In this document: positions 25,270 through 33,671 of the stretch, in pieces | How the letters are laid out: the number at the start of each line of letters is the position of its first letter | Numbering within the stretch: the stretch's first letter is position 1 | Program-made: the position numbers and the translations under genes | NCBI RefSeq assembly: GCF_041261445.1 | Contig: NZ_JBGCCU010000033.1 | Location: 1-64,000 of the forward strand | DNA: 64,000 nucleotides | Direction of reading: 5' to 3' | Source of the DNA: Catenulispora sp. EB89 | GTDB taxonomy: Bacteria > Actinomycetota > Actinomycetes > Streptomycetales > Catenulisporaceae | The notes under the pieces: generated by a model | The model's input: only the letters and a program-made list of their open reading frames with translations | Told to the model about the DNA's origin: nothing | Databases searched by the model: none

Positions 25270-27060
25270 GTGAGAATCACGCACAAAACCCGCCTTCGGG
25301 CGGCGCTGGCGGTCGGTGCGATGGCCGTCGGGCTCGTCGCGGCGGCGGTGCCGGCGTACGCCTCGCCCGCCGGCGGTGCGGCCCGGGCCGCGGCCGTCAC
25401 TCCGGCGGACTCGGCGACTACGTGCACTGACACCTCGACCGTGGACGGCTCGATCGCCGGCTGCATGGCCGCGACGCGTGCCGAGCAGTGGCAGGCCGCC
25501 AACGGCGGCACCGGCGTGCCCTACACCGTCGCCACCGACACGACCAGCTTCGGCCACTACCGTGCCGACTGCTCCGGATTCGTGTCCTACGCGCTGGACA
25601 TCAGCGCCTACTCGCCCACCGATGGCGGCCTGGTCTCGGGCGACATGTACCGGGCCAACGGCTTCAACGACGTCGCCAAGGACAACCTCCAGCAGGGCGA
25701 CGTGCTCACCAATCCGTCGCAGGGCAGCCAGGGCCACGTCGTGCTGTTCGACCACTGGTCGGACTCGAGCCACAGCGCCTACTGGGGCTTCGAACAGACC
25801 GGCCCGACGGGCCACAAGGGTCCGCAGTACCGGCTGATCACCTATCCGTACGACGACCCGAACGCGGGCACCTTCTACCCGCAGCACTACGACAAGCTCG
25901 TGCCGCCGACCCAGCCGCCGCCCCCGCCGGCGCAGACCCCGGCCGAGACCGCCGCGAGCTCGACCCTGGTGCACGACGGCTACACCAGCGTCTACTCGGT
26001 CGACGCGAGCAACGGCCATCTCCAGGAGACCTACCTGCCGAAGATGGGCGGCAATTGGGCCACGCAGGATTTCTCGGCCAACTTCGGCACGCCCGCAGTG
26101 CTCGCGGGCACGCAGCCGGTCGCGGTCTACCACGACGGGTATACGAGCGTTTACACCGTCGACGCTAGCAACCACCACGTCCAGGAGACCTACCTGGACA
26201 AGCTCGGCGACAAATGGGCCACCCAGGACCTGACAGCGAACTACGGCACCCCGACGACGACCGTGACGCCGACCACCGTCCTGCACCAGGGCTGGCTGAG
26301 CGTGTACACGATCGACGAGAGCAACGGCCATCTCCAGGAGACCTACCTCGACAAGCTCGGGGACCGCTGGTACTCCAAGGACCTCACCACCGCCACCAAC
26401 GCCCCGGCCTCGGCGAACATCAAGCCGGTCGCCATCATGCACAGTGGCTACACCAGTGTCTACACGGTTGACGCCGGTACCGGCCACGTGCGCGAGAGCT
26501 ACTTCGCCGCACTCGGCCAGCCGTGGGCGACGCAGGACTTCACCGCCGACTACGGCACCCCGGCGACGACCGTCGCCCCGACCGTGGCGGTGCACCAGGG
26601 CTGGACCAGCGTCTACACCCTGGACAGCGCCGGCCAGCTCCAGGAGACCTATCTCGACAAGATCGGCGACCTCTGGCACTCCAAGAACCTCGTGCCCCAG
26701 TCCGGCACGCCGGCGGCGAGCCTGGCCACCGCGCCGATCGCGCTCTACCACGGCGGCTACACCAGCGTTTACACCGTCAACGCGAGCAACGGCCACCTCG
26801 AAGAGAGCTACTTCAGCCAGCTCGGCGCGCCCTGGACCAGCCAGGACCTGTCGGCCAACTTCGGCACCCCGAACCCGACCGGCGACATCGACGCCCTCGT
26901 GCACCCGGACGCCAACCAGAACATGGTCTATGCCAGCGTCTACTCGGTCGACTCCGGCAGCAACCAGGTCCAGGAGACCTATCTGGCGGCCATCGGCCAG
27001 AACTGGAGAACCCAGAGCCTGTCCGTCGGCTACAAGACGCCTGCCGCGTCCGCGATCTGA
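25270..27060 (+). CDS. Secreted NlpC/P60-like hydrolase with seven C-terminal beta-propeller-like repeats
   Basis: A 596-residue exported protein. After the signal peptide, an NlpC/P60-like cysteine hydrolase domain shows YRADCSGFVSYAL (Cys101) and GSQGHVVLFDHW (His156), the expected Cys-His pair for cleaving peptidoglycan stem peptides. A PPPPPAQTP hinge leads into seven ~50-residue repeats with consensus HxGYTSVYTVDASNGHLQET and a trailing W-x-T/S-x-D-L, most simply a seven-bladed propeller lectin. GTG at 25270 with AAAGGA 11 bases upstream. The repeat half is duplicated in the next gene. A wall- or glycan-targeted hydrolase is inferred. Confidence 0.8.
   Translation: MRITHKTRLRAALAVGAMAVGLVAAAVPAYASPAGGAARAAAVTPADSATTCTDTSTVDGSIAGCMAATRAEQWQAANGGTGVPYTVATDTTSFGHYRADCSGFVSYALDISAYSPTDGGLVSGDMYRANGFNDVAKDNLQQGDVLTNPSQGSQGHVVLFDHWSDSSHSAYWGFEQTGPTGHKGPQYRLITYPYDDPNAGTFYPQHYDKLVPPTQPPPPPAQTPAETAASSTLVHDGYTSVYSVDASNGHLQETYLPKMGGNWATQDFSANFGTPAVLAGTQPVAVYHDGYTSVYTVDASNHHVQETYLDKLGDKWATQDLTANYGTPTTTVTPTTVLHQGWLSVYTIDESNGHLQETYLDKLGDRWYSKDLTTATNAPASANIKPVAIMHSGYTSVYTVDAGTGHVRESYFAALGQPWATQDFTADYGTPATTVAPTVAVHQGWTSVYTLDSAGQLQETYLDKIGDLWHSKNLVPQSGTPAASLATAPIALYHGGYTSVYTVNASNGHLEESYFSQLGAPWTSQDLSANFGTPNPTGDIDALVHPDANQNMVYASVYSVDSGSNQVQETYLAAIGQNWRTQSLSVGYKTPAASAI
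25924..27060 (+). repeat. Copy 1 of a ~1.13-kb tandem gene-segment duplication
   Basis: From CCGCCGGCGCAGACC to the stop codon, this 1137-bp segment is nearly identical to 28095-29228. The differences are mostly synonymous changes and one codon deletion in the other copy. It codes for the hinge and all seven repeats. Confidence 0.9.
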
Positions 27061-27092
27061 CACCGCCACCCGGTAACTAAGGACTCTTCATC

Positions 27093-29228
27093 ATGAGCAC
27101 CCATCGCAGATATCGAATACCCATAGCCGCGTTCGGCACGGTCCTGCTCGCCGCGACCAGCCTGGCGACCGTGACCGCGGGCTCGGCCGGCGCCGCCACG
27201 GCCACCCCGGCGAGCTGGCAGGAGAACGTGGGCCAGGCGCACTCGACCGACGTGAACACCGTCTGGACCGGGCACGCGCTGAGCGTCCGGAACATCCACG
27301 CCGGCACCGTGCACGACACTCGCGGCTACGCCCTGGACACGTTCCCCGTGCACGCCCTGTCCACCGCGACGGACTCGCTGACCGTCAAGGCCGACCTGCT
27401 CCAGCCGAACGGCTCCAGCGCCGAGGTCGACGTCCGCGGCCAGGCGGCGAACGGCGTGTGGAGCGAGTGGATTCCGGCCGCGGCCACCGGCGCGACCCGG
27501 CTGCCCGCCCCGGCCAAGGCCGTGCAGACCCAGGTGACGCTGTACACCGGCACCCAGGGCGCCGCGCCGAGCGTCACCGGAATCACAATCACCGCCGCGC
27601 CGGACGTGCTGGCAGCAGCCGCGACTCCGGCGGCCTCGGCCCCGCTGAGCTTCAAGGTGTTCGCCACCGACGAGGGCGACGTCGGCGGGCAGACCACGAG
27701 CGGCCACATCATCCAGCCGAACGACCACTTCGTCGCACTGCCGTCCGGGCGAGTGGTGTCCTGGGAAAGCCCGACCGTCTACTCCGTGCAGGTCTGCGGG
27801 CCCGCCAAGTGCGTCACCGCCCCGGTCCTGGACAAGGGCCCCTGGAACATCAACGACAACTACTGGGACAGCCCGCGCGACGAGTTCACCGACCTGCCGC
27901 AGGGCGAGCCGGAGGCGCAGGCCGCCTACCAGAACGGCTACAACAACGGATACGACGACTACTACGGCAAGAAGATCGCCAACCCGGCGGGCATCGACCT
28001 GGCCGACGGCACCTTCTCCGACGTCGGGCTCACCGACAACGGCTACGTCACCGTGACCTACCTGTGGACCAGCGGCGGAGCGACGCCGCCGCCTCCGCCG
28101 GCGCAGACCCCGGACGGGACCGCGGCGAGCTCGACCCTGGTGCATGACGGTTACACCAGCGTCTACTCGGTCGACGCGAGCAACGGCCACTTGCAGGAGA
28201 CGTACCTGCCGAAGATGGGCGGCAATTGGGCCACGCAGGACTTCTCGGCCTTCGGCACTCCCGCAGTGCTCGCGGGCACGCAACCGGTCGCGGTCTACCA
28301 CAACGGGTATACGAGTGTTTACACCGTCGACGCGAGCAACCATCATGTGCAGGAGACCTACCTGGACAAGCTCGGTGACAAGTGGGCCACTCAAGACCTG
28401 ACGGCGAACTACGGCACTCCAACGACATCGGTGACGCCCACGACCGTCCTGCACCAGGGCTGGCTGAGCGTGTACACGATCGACGAGAGCAACGGCCACT
28501 TGCAGGAGACCTACCTCGACAAGCTCGGCGACCGCTGGTACTCCAAGGATCTCACCACCGCCACCAACGCCCCGGCCTCGGCGAACATCAAGCCGGTCTC
28601 GGTCGTCCACGACGGCTACACCAGCGTGTACACCGTGGACGCCGGCACCGGCCACGTGCGCGAGAGCTACTTCGCCGCACTCGGTCAGCCCTGGGCCACC
28701 CAGGACTTCACGGCCACCTACGGGACGCCCGCCACGACCGTCGCGCCGACCGTCGCCGTGCACCAAGGCTGGACCAGCGTCTACACCATCGATTCCAACG
28801 GTGATCTGCAGGAGACCTACTTGGACAAGATCGGTGACCCCTGGCACTCCAAGGACCTGGTTCCGCAGTCCGGCACGCCGGCCGCGAGCCTTACCACCGC
28901 GCCGATCGCGCTCTACCATGATGGATATACGAGCGTTTACACGGTCGACGCGAGCAACGGCCATCTGGAGGAGAGCTACTTCAGCCAACTCGGCGCGCCC
29001 TGGACCAGCCAGGACCTGTCGGCCAACTTCGGCACGCCGAACCCGACCGGCAACATCGACGCCCTCGTCCATCCGGACGCCAACCAGGCGATGACCTACG
29101 CCAGCGTTTACACGGTCGACTCCGGCAGCAACCAGGTCCAGGAGACCTACCTGGCGGCCATCGGCCAGAACTGGAGAACCCAGAGCCTGTCCGTCGGCTT
29201 CAAAACGCCCCCGGCGTCCGCGATCTGA
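27093..29228 (+). CDS. Secreted protein with unknown N-terminal module fused to the same seven-repeat propeller
   Basis: A 711-residue exported protein. The N-terminal ~150 residues form an all-beta module (VNTVWTGHALSVRNIHAG; VDVRGQAANGVWSEWIP). A second module follows at about 185-330 (HIIQPNDHFVALPSGRVV; APVLDKGPWNINDNYWD; GIDLADGTFSDVG), whose pattern suggests a double-psi beta-barrel of the RlpA/3D kind; this is tentative. The rest, about 335-711, is the duplicated seven-repeat half, with one residue missing in repeat 1 (FSAFGTP). ATG at 27093 with AAGGA. It lies 32 bp after the NlpC-type gene, so the two are likely cotranscribed and act on the same surface target. Confidence 0.75.
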   Translation: MSTHRRYRIPIAAFGTVLLAATSLATVTAGSAGAATATPASWQENVGQAHSTDVNTVWTGHALSVRNIHAGTVHDTRGYALDTFPVHALSTATDSLTVKADLLQPNGSSAEVDVRGQAANGVWSEWIPAAATGATRLPAPAKAVQTQVTLYTGTQGAAPSVTGITITAAPDVLAAAATPAASAPLSFKVFATDEGDVGGQTTSGHIIQPNDHFVALPSGRVVSWESPTVYSVQVCGPAKCVTAPVLDKGPWNINDNYWDSPRDEFTDLPQGEPEAQAAYQNGYNNGYDDYYGKKIANPAGIDLADGTFSDVGLTDNGYVTVTYLWTSGGATPPPPPAQTPDGTAASSTLVHDGYTSVYSVDASNGHLQETYLPKMGGNWATQDFSAFGTPAVLAGTQPVAVYHNGYTSVYTVDASNHHVQETYLDKLGDKWATQDLTANYGTPTTSVTPTTVLHQGWLSVYTIDESNGHLQETYLDKLGDRWYSKDLTTATNAPASANIKPVSVVHDGYTSVYTVDAGTGHVRESYFAALGQPWATQDFTATYGTPATTVAPTVAVHQGWTSVYTIDSNGDLQETYLDKIGDPWHSKDLVPQSGTPAASLTTAPIALYHDGYTSVYTVDASNGHLEESYFSQLGAPWTSQDLSANFGTPNPTGNIDALVHPDANQAMTYASVYTVDSGSNQVQETYLAAIGQNWRTQSLSVGFKTPPASAI
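28095..29228 (+). repeat. Copy 2 of the ~1.13-kb duplication
   Basis: This 1134-bp segment matches 25924-27060, three bases shorter (loss of one codon in repeat 1). High nucleotide identity including many third positions indicates recent duplication or ongoing gene conversion. Confidence 0.9.
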
Positions 29229-29250
29229 CTGGAGCAGACAACGCCATGAG

Positions 29251-29283
29251 TTCCCCCGCCGGTCGCTGCGACCGGCGGGGGAA
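29251..29283 (+). terminator. Intrinsic terminator after the propeller gene pair
   Basis: Perfect 14-bp arms (TTCCCCCGCCGGTC and its complement) enclose a GCTGC loop, extendable to 15 bp, 22 bp after the stop codon and followed by TCTCTTG. It ends the two-gene unit. Confidence 0.8.
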
Positions 29284-29289
29284 TCTCTT

Positions 29290-29345
29290 GATCCGAATCC
29301 GAATCCGAATCCGGCCCCGGACCGGACCCGGACCGAACCCGAACC
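29290..29345. repeat. CCGAAT/CCGGAC-type hexamer run between gene and start codon
   Basis: Consecutive CCGAAT units grade into CCGGAC and CCGAAC units just downstream of the terminator. It lies before the ribosome site of the glutaminase-like gene. Same style as other hexamer runs in this window. Confidence 0.7.
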
Positions 29346-29392
29346 CGAGCCCGAACCGACCCCCGAGGCCCGCATCGCGAAGGGACCGCCCA

Positions 29393-32050
29393 GTGCCCAG
29401 CCCAGTGCCCAGCCCAGACCCCACTCCCACCCCCGGAGAGCCGCTCGTCGGCCGCCGTGGCCTGCTGCGGAACACCGGCCTGGCGGCGCTCGCCGTGGGC
29501 AGCGGGATCGGTGCCGCCACGAGCGCGTCCAGCGCCGCGGCGACTTCGTCCTCTGACTCGCTTTCCCGGTCATTCGCGGCGACGGGTGCGGCCGCCCGGA
29601 CGTCGCCGTCCATATCGTTCACGCCGCTGCGCGCGCCGGCCACGCCGCTGGCGGTGCGCTCGCCGTATCTGAGCACGTGGCTGCCCGGGGACAGCCTGGT
29701 CGGGACCTGGCCGACGTTCTGGAACGGGCACGTGACGGCGATCTGCGGCATCGCGCGGATCGACGGGACCGGCTACCTGTTCGCCGGCGCGCCGGTGTCC
29801 AGCGTCGTGCCCGACTCGATGACGCAAACCTCGGTGCAGGTGACGGCGACGCGGTCGATCTTCACGTTCACCGCGGCCGGGGTGAACCTGACCGTGACGT
29901 TCTTCTCCCCCGTGGACCCGAACAACTTGCAGCGGCAGTGCGTTCCGCTGAGCTACGTCACGGTGCAGGCGGCGAGCGCCGACGGCCGGGCGCACAGCGT
30001 GGACGTCCACCTGGACATGTCGGCGGAGTGGGCGCACGGCGACGTCACGCAGCAGGTCACGTGGGCGCAGGAGCAGACCGGCGCGGGCAGCGTCGTCATG
30101 GGCTTCACGCCGCAGAGCCCGACGGTGCTCGGCGAGCACGGCGACCAGGCGTCGTGGGGCACATCGGTGCTCGCGGCGGCCGATGCCAGTGGTCTGACAT
30201 GGCAGCTGGGTCAGGACACCGTGGTGCGGACGGCTTCGGCGTCGCAGGGCGCGCTGGCGGACACGGTCGACCAGAACCAGCCGCGGGCCATCAACGACAA
30301 CTGGCCGGTGGCGGGGCTGAACCGGGATCTGGGGACGGTGACCTCGGCCGGTCCTTCGGCGTTGTTCGTGGCGGCGATCGGCCATGTGCGCACTCCGGCG
30401 GTGTCGTATCTGGGTGCTGATCTGGCGCCGTGGTGGACGACGTACTGGAGCAGCCAGGAGGCGATGATCGACTGGTTCCTGGCGGACTATCCGGCGGCGC
30501 TGGCGGCGGCGCAGACGCTGGACGCGCAGATCGAGAACACCGCGTCGGCGGCCGTCGGCGGGGGAACAGTCGGCGCGCAGTACGCGGCGTTGTGTGCGCT
30601 GGCGACGCGTCAGGCGTTCGGCGGGACGGAGCTGGTGGACCACAACGGGACGCCGTGGGCGTTCCTGAAGGAGATCTCCTCGGACGGGAACGTCTCGACG
30701 ATCGACGTGACGTATCCGGGGTTCCCGGGGTTCTTGTTCCTGTCCCCGTCGTATCTGAAGCTGCTGCTGGAGCCGATCCTGGACTACAGCGAGAGCGGCC
30801 TGTGGCCGAAGACGTTCGCCGTGCACGACCTGGGCAGCAGCTATCCGAACGCGACCGGCCACAACGACGGCACCGAGGAGGACATGCCGGTCGAGGAGTC
30901 GGCCAACATGCTGATCATGACGGCGGCCCTGGTGCAGCGGCTGCCGGCGGCGGACGCGGCGGCGTTCGCACAGCAGCACTACACGATTCTGAAACAGTGG
31001 GCTGACTATCTGGTCGGCGCCGCATTGGACCCGGCGAACCAGAACCAGACCGACGACTTCACCGGCTGGATCGCGCACAGCGTGAACCTGGCGCTGAAGG
31101 GGATTGTCGGGATCGGGGCGATGAGCATCGTCTCCTCGATCGCCGGGTCCTCCTACGCGGCGGATCAGGCCTCGTACTACTCGACGGCGCGCAGCTACAT
31201 CAGCCAGTGGGTGAGCAAGGGCGAGGATCCGTCGGGGCCGTACCTGGATCTGGCCTACGGCTCGGCATCGACGTGGAGCCTGAAGTACAACGGGTTCCCG
31301 GACAAGCTGCTCGGCCTGAACCTGGTGCCGACCGGGGTCAAGGCGCAGGAGGCGGGCTGGTACCAGTCCCACGCCGGGTCGTACGGCGTGATCCTGGACC
31401 CGCGGCACAACTACACCAAGGCGGACTGGGAGATGTTCACGGCCGCGTTCCTGGCGGACCAGCCGGTGCGGGACACGCTGATCGCGGGGGTGTACGGGTT
31501 CGCGAACGGGACCGGGAACCGGGTGCCGTTTTCGGACTGGTACGACGTGAGTTCGGCGGCGCAGCAGGGGTTCCAGAACCGGCCGGTGGTCGGGGCGATG
31601 TTCGCGCCGGCGCTGACGGTCGCGGCGGACCGGACGCAGTGGTACAAGGTCCAGAACCAGAACTCCGGCAAGGTGCTGGCGGTGACGAACATGTCGTTGG
31701 CCGACATCACGAACGTCACGCAGTACACGGACAACGGGACGCCGGACCACCTGTGGGCGGTGGTGCCGAACCCGGACGGGACGGTGCGGATCGTCAACCG
31801 GAACAGCGGCAAGGTGCTGGCGGTGCACAACCAGAGCACGGCGCCGGGGGCTTTCGTGCAGCAGTACCAGGACAACGGGACGCCGGACCACCTGTGGCGG
31901 ATCGTCGACGCCGGCGGCGGGTGGTCGAAGATCCAGAACGTGCACAGCGGGCTGGTCATGGCCGTCTCCGGGGCCTCCACCGCCGACGGTGCTCAGGTGA
32001 CGCAGTGGACTGACAACGGGACCACGGATCACTTGTGGCGGCTGGTGTAG
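29393..32050 (+). CDS. Tat-exported glutaminase A-like hydrolase with ricin-type lectin domain
   Basis: An 885-residue secreted enzyme related to fungal glutaminase A (DUF5127/DUF4965/DUF1793 set). Landmarks are TWPTFWNGHVTAICGIARIDG, GYLFAGAP and the alpha-barrel stretch FAVHDLGSSYPNATGHNDG with EEDMPVEESANM. A twin-arginine signal (VGRRGLLRN, Arg21-Arg22) directs folded export. The last ~130 residues hold three ricin B-type repeats, each ending in a DHLW motif, for carbohydrate binding. I chose GTG at 29393 because AAGGGA lies 7 bases upstream; an earlier ATG at 29246 sits in front of the terminator hairpin and would give a nonsensical Arg/Pro leader. Actual substrate (glutamine, glycoside) unproven. 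Confidence 0.8.
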   Translation: MPSPVPSPDPTPTPGEPLVGRRGLLRNTGLAALAVGSGIGAATSASSAAATSSSDSLSRSFAATGAAARTSPSISFTPLRAPATPLAVRSPYLSTWLPGDSLVGTWPTFWNGHVTAICGIARIDGTGYLFAGAPVSSVVPDSMTQTSVQVTATRSIFTFTAAGVNLTVTFFSPVDPNNLQRQCVPLSYVTVQAASADGRAHSVDVHLDMSAEWAHGDVTQQVTWAQEQTGAGSVVMGFTPQSPTVLGEHGDQASWGTSVLAAADASGLTWQLGQDTVVRTASASQGALADTVDQNQPRAINDNWPVAGLNRDLGTVTSAGPSALFVAAIGHVRTPAVSYLGADLAPWWTTYWSSQEAMIDWFLADYPAALAAAQTLDAQIENTASAAVGGGTVGAQYAALCALATRQAFGGTELVDHNGTPWAFLKEISSDGNVSTIDVTYPGFPGFLFLSPSYLKLLLEPILDYSESGLWPKTFAVHDLGSSYPNATGHNDGTEEDMPVEESANMLIMTAALVQRLPAADAAAFAQQHYTILKQWADYLVGAALDPANQNQTDDFTGWIAHSVNLALKGIVGIGAMSIVSSIAGSSYAADQASYYSTARSYISQWVSKGEDPSGPYLDLAYGSASTWSLKYNGFPDKLLGLNLVPTGVKAQEAGWYQSHAGSYGVILDPRHNYTKADWEMFTAAFLADQPVRDTLIAGVYGFANGTGNRVPFSDWYDVSSAAQQGFQNRPVVGAMFAPALTVAADRTQWYKVQNQNSGKVLAVTNMSLADITNVTQYTDNGTPDHLWAVVPNPDGTVRIVNRNSGKVLAVHNQSTAPGAFVQQYQDNGTPDHLWRIVDAGGGWSKIQNVHSGLVMAVSGASTADGAQVTQWTDNGTTDHLWRLV

Positions 32051-32084
32051 CCGTTCGGGCTTCACCTCTCACCCGCCCTCGTAT

Positions 32085-32117
32085 GAGCGTTCGGCATGGG
32101 TTTCATGCCGAACGCTC
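32085..32117 (+). terminator. Hairpin terminator after the glutaminase-like gene
   Basis: Perfect 14-bp arms (GAGCGTTCGGCATG and its complement) around a GGTTT loop, 34 bp after the stop codon. No long T-tract follows. Confidence 0.75.
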
Positions 32118-32154
32118 GCTTGTCGCGGGTCGGGCGCGCTCGTAGCGTCGGGAC

Positions 32155-33033
32155 GTGATCGATGAGATGCCTGTGGTGGGAGTTTTCGGGATCGGGATGG
32201 GGCCGTGCGCGACGGCCGCGGGGGTGCGCAGCATCGGCGCGCTGGCCGAGGAGTTGGGGTACGAGTCGCTTTGGGCGCCGGAGCACGTGGTGCTGCCGAG
32301 TCCCCGGGAGGCGCCGTCGCCGCTGGATCCGGACTATCCGATCCTCGATCCGCTGATCGCGCTGGCGCTGGCGGCCGGGGTGACGCGGAGGGTGCGACTG
32401 GGGACCGGGGTGGTGATCCTGCCGCAGCACAATCCGGTGCGGTTGGCGAAGGAGGCGGCCTCGCTCGACGCGGTCAGCGGGGGCCGATTCGAGCTCGGTG
32501 TCGGCGTGGGGTATCTGGAGCCTGAGATGGCGGCGCTGGGAGTGTCGCCGCGCGGGCGGGGCGCGCGGGCGGACGAGTTCCTGCAGGCGATCCAGACGCT
32601 GCTCTACGACGAGGCGCCGGCGATGGACGGACGGCACGTGTCGTTCGCCGGGATCGACGCTCATCCGCGGCCGGTGCAGGAGCGGATCCCGGTGGTGGTC
32701 GGCGGCGGGTCGGAGGCGGCGTTTCGGCGGGCGGTGCGGTTCGGGTCGGGGTGGTACGGGTTCGCGCTGGATCGGGCGCGCGTGGCGGAGTGTGTCAGTT
32801 CTCTGCGGACTGCTGCGGACGTGGCCGGTCGGGACTTCGGGGAGCTGACGATCACGGTGACGCCGACGGAGACGTTGAGCGCCGACGTGGTCGCCGACTA
32901 CGCGGCTTTGGGCGTGCACCGGCTGGCCGCGATGCAGCCGGATTTCCGGCACCGCGTGGTGACGGCTGCGGAGTTCGAGGAGTTCGTGCGGGCCAACGCG
33001 CCAGGGGAGATCGGGGCCGCTGCTGTCGCATGA
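32155..33033 (+). CDS. LLM-class (luciferase-like) F420-dependent oxidoreductase
   Basis: TIM-barrel flavin/F420 oxidoreductase of 292 residues. Typical segments are ELGYESLWAPEHVVLP, VRLGTGVVILPQHNPVRLAKE, SGGRFELGVGVGYLEPE and RIPVVVGGGSEAAFRRA. Actinobacterial members usually use cofactor F420 to reduce or oxidise small organic substrates. GTG at 32155 is taken; an ATG four codons later at 32167 is equally possible, and neither has a clear Shine-Dalgarno. Substrate unknown. Confidence 0.85.
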   Translation: MIDEMPVVGVFGIGMGPCATAAGVRSIGALAEELGYESLWAPEHVVLPSPREAPSPLDPDYPILDPLIALALAAGVTRRVRLGTGVVILPQHNPVRLAKEAASLDAVSGGRFELGVGVGYLEPEMAALGVSPRGRGARADEFLQAIQTLLYDEAPAMDGRHVSFAGIDAHPRPVQERIPVVVGGGSEAAFRRAVRFGSGWYGFALDRARVAECVSSLRTAADVAGRDFGELTITVTPTETLSADVVADYAALGVHRLAAMQPDFRHRVVTAAEFEEFVRANAPGEIGAAAVA

Positions 33034-33098
33034 GGGGAACCGGGCTCGGCTTCGTCCCGTCCAATCCAGGACGGGGACGAGCGAGAGAGGTGACCGGA

Positions 33099-33587
33099 AT
33101 GAAGCGAACCCGGGTAGTCATCCTCGGCGGCGCCGCTGTCGTCGTGCTGGCCGCCGGTACCGCCGTCGCGGCGACGCAGCTGGGACACCACGGCACCGGT
33201 ACGACGACGACGTTGCCGACGGCGAACTGCGGGTCGGCCACGGCGCGGTCAGTCGACGCCTCCACGGTCGTCACCATGGCCGATCCCGGCGCTCTGACCT
33301 GCTTCACCAACGCTGCGCGCGCCTGCCAGCCGGCGGCGGTCCAGATCGTCGCGCGGGGCGTGGACGCCGGAACCGACTACGTCTTCAAGGTCCAATCCGG
33401 CGGCAAGTCCTGTCGGGTGACCGAGTCCAGCCAGACGTACGTCGAGCCGGGACGGCACGGTCCGGTGCGGTCGGTGACCTGCGACCAGACCGGGGTGACC
33501 GATGAGGGCGTCACGCTCGCCTGCGGCGGGCAGGACGTGCTGGTCCCGTCCGCCGGCGGCGGTCATGAGCGGCCGATGGCGGGCTGA
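33099..33587 (+). CDS. Small secreted or membrane-anchored hypothetical protein
   Basis: A 162-residue protein with a signal/anchor helix (VVILGGAAVVVLAAGTAVAA) and a mature domain of about 130 residues. The mature part contains six cysteines (NCGSATA, LTCFTNAARACQ, KSCRV, VTCDQ, LACGG), which could form three disulfides. No family recognised. ATG at 33099 with GAGAGG 8 bases upstream. It is cotranscribable with the LLM oxidoreductase 65 bp upstream. Confidence 0.65.
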   Translation: MKRTRVVILGGAAVVVLAAGTAVAATQLGHHGTGTTTTLPTANCGSATARSVDASTVVTMADPGALTCFTNAARACQPAAVQIVARGVDAGTDYVFKVQSGGKSCRVTESSQTYVEPGRHGPVRSVTCDQTGVTDEGVTLACGGQDVLVPSAGGGHERPMAG

Positions 33588-33614
33588 GGTGCCGCGGCCG
33601 ATGGCGGCATTTAC

Positions 33615-33634
33615 GAAACTGGTAGTATAGTTTC
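33615..33634. promoter_or_regulatory. Candidate TetR operator upstream of the aldo/keto reductase
   Basis: Inverted repeat GAAACT-(8 bp)-AGTTTC inside an AT-rich patch with a possible -10 (TAGTAT), 38 bp before the ATG. The TetR gene two positions downstream in the same operon is the natural binder. Confidence 0.55.
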
Positions 33635-33671
33635 TTCCGAGACCGACACTTCGGGAGACTTCGGAGGAATC

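Noticed and set aside
25924-29228. CRISPR array suggested by regularly recurring units
   Set aside because: The units are ~150-bp in-frame protein repeats without constant repeats and unique spacers; no cas genes are present.
29246-29392. Earlier ATG (29246) as start of the glutaminase-like gene
   Set aside because: It precedes the terminator hairpin and a hexamer run, giving an Arg/Pro leader; the GTG at 29393 has a proper ribosome site and a normal Tat signal.
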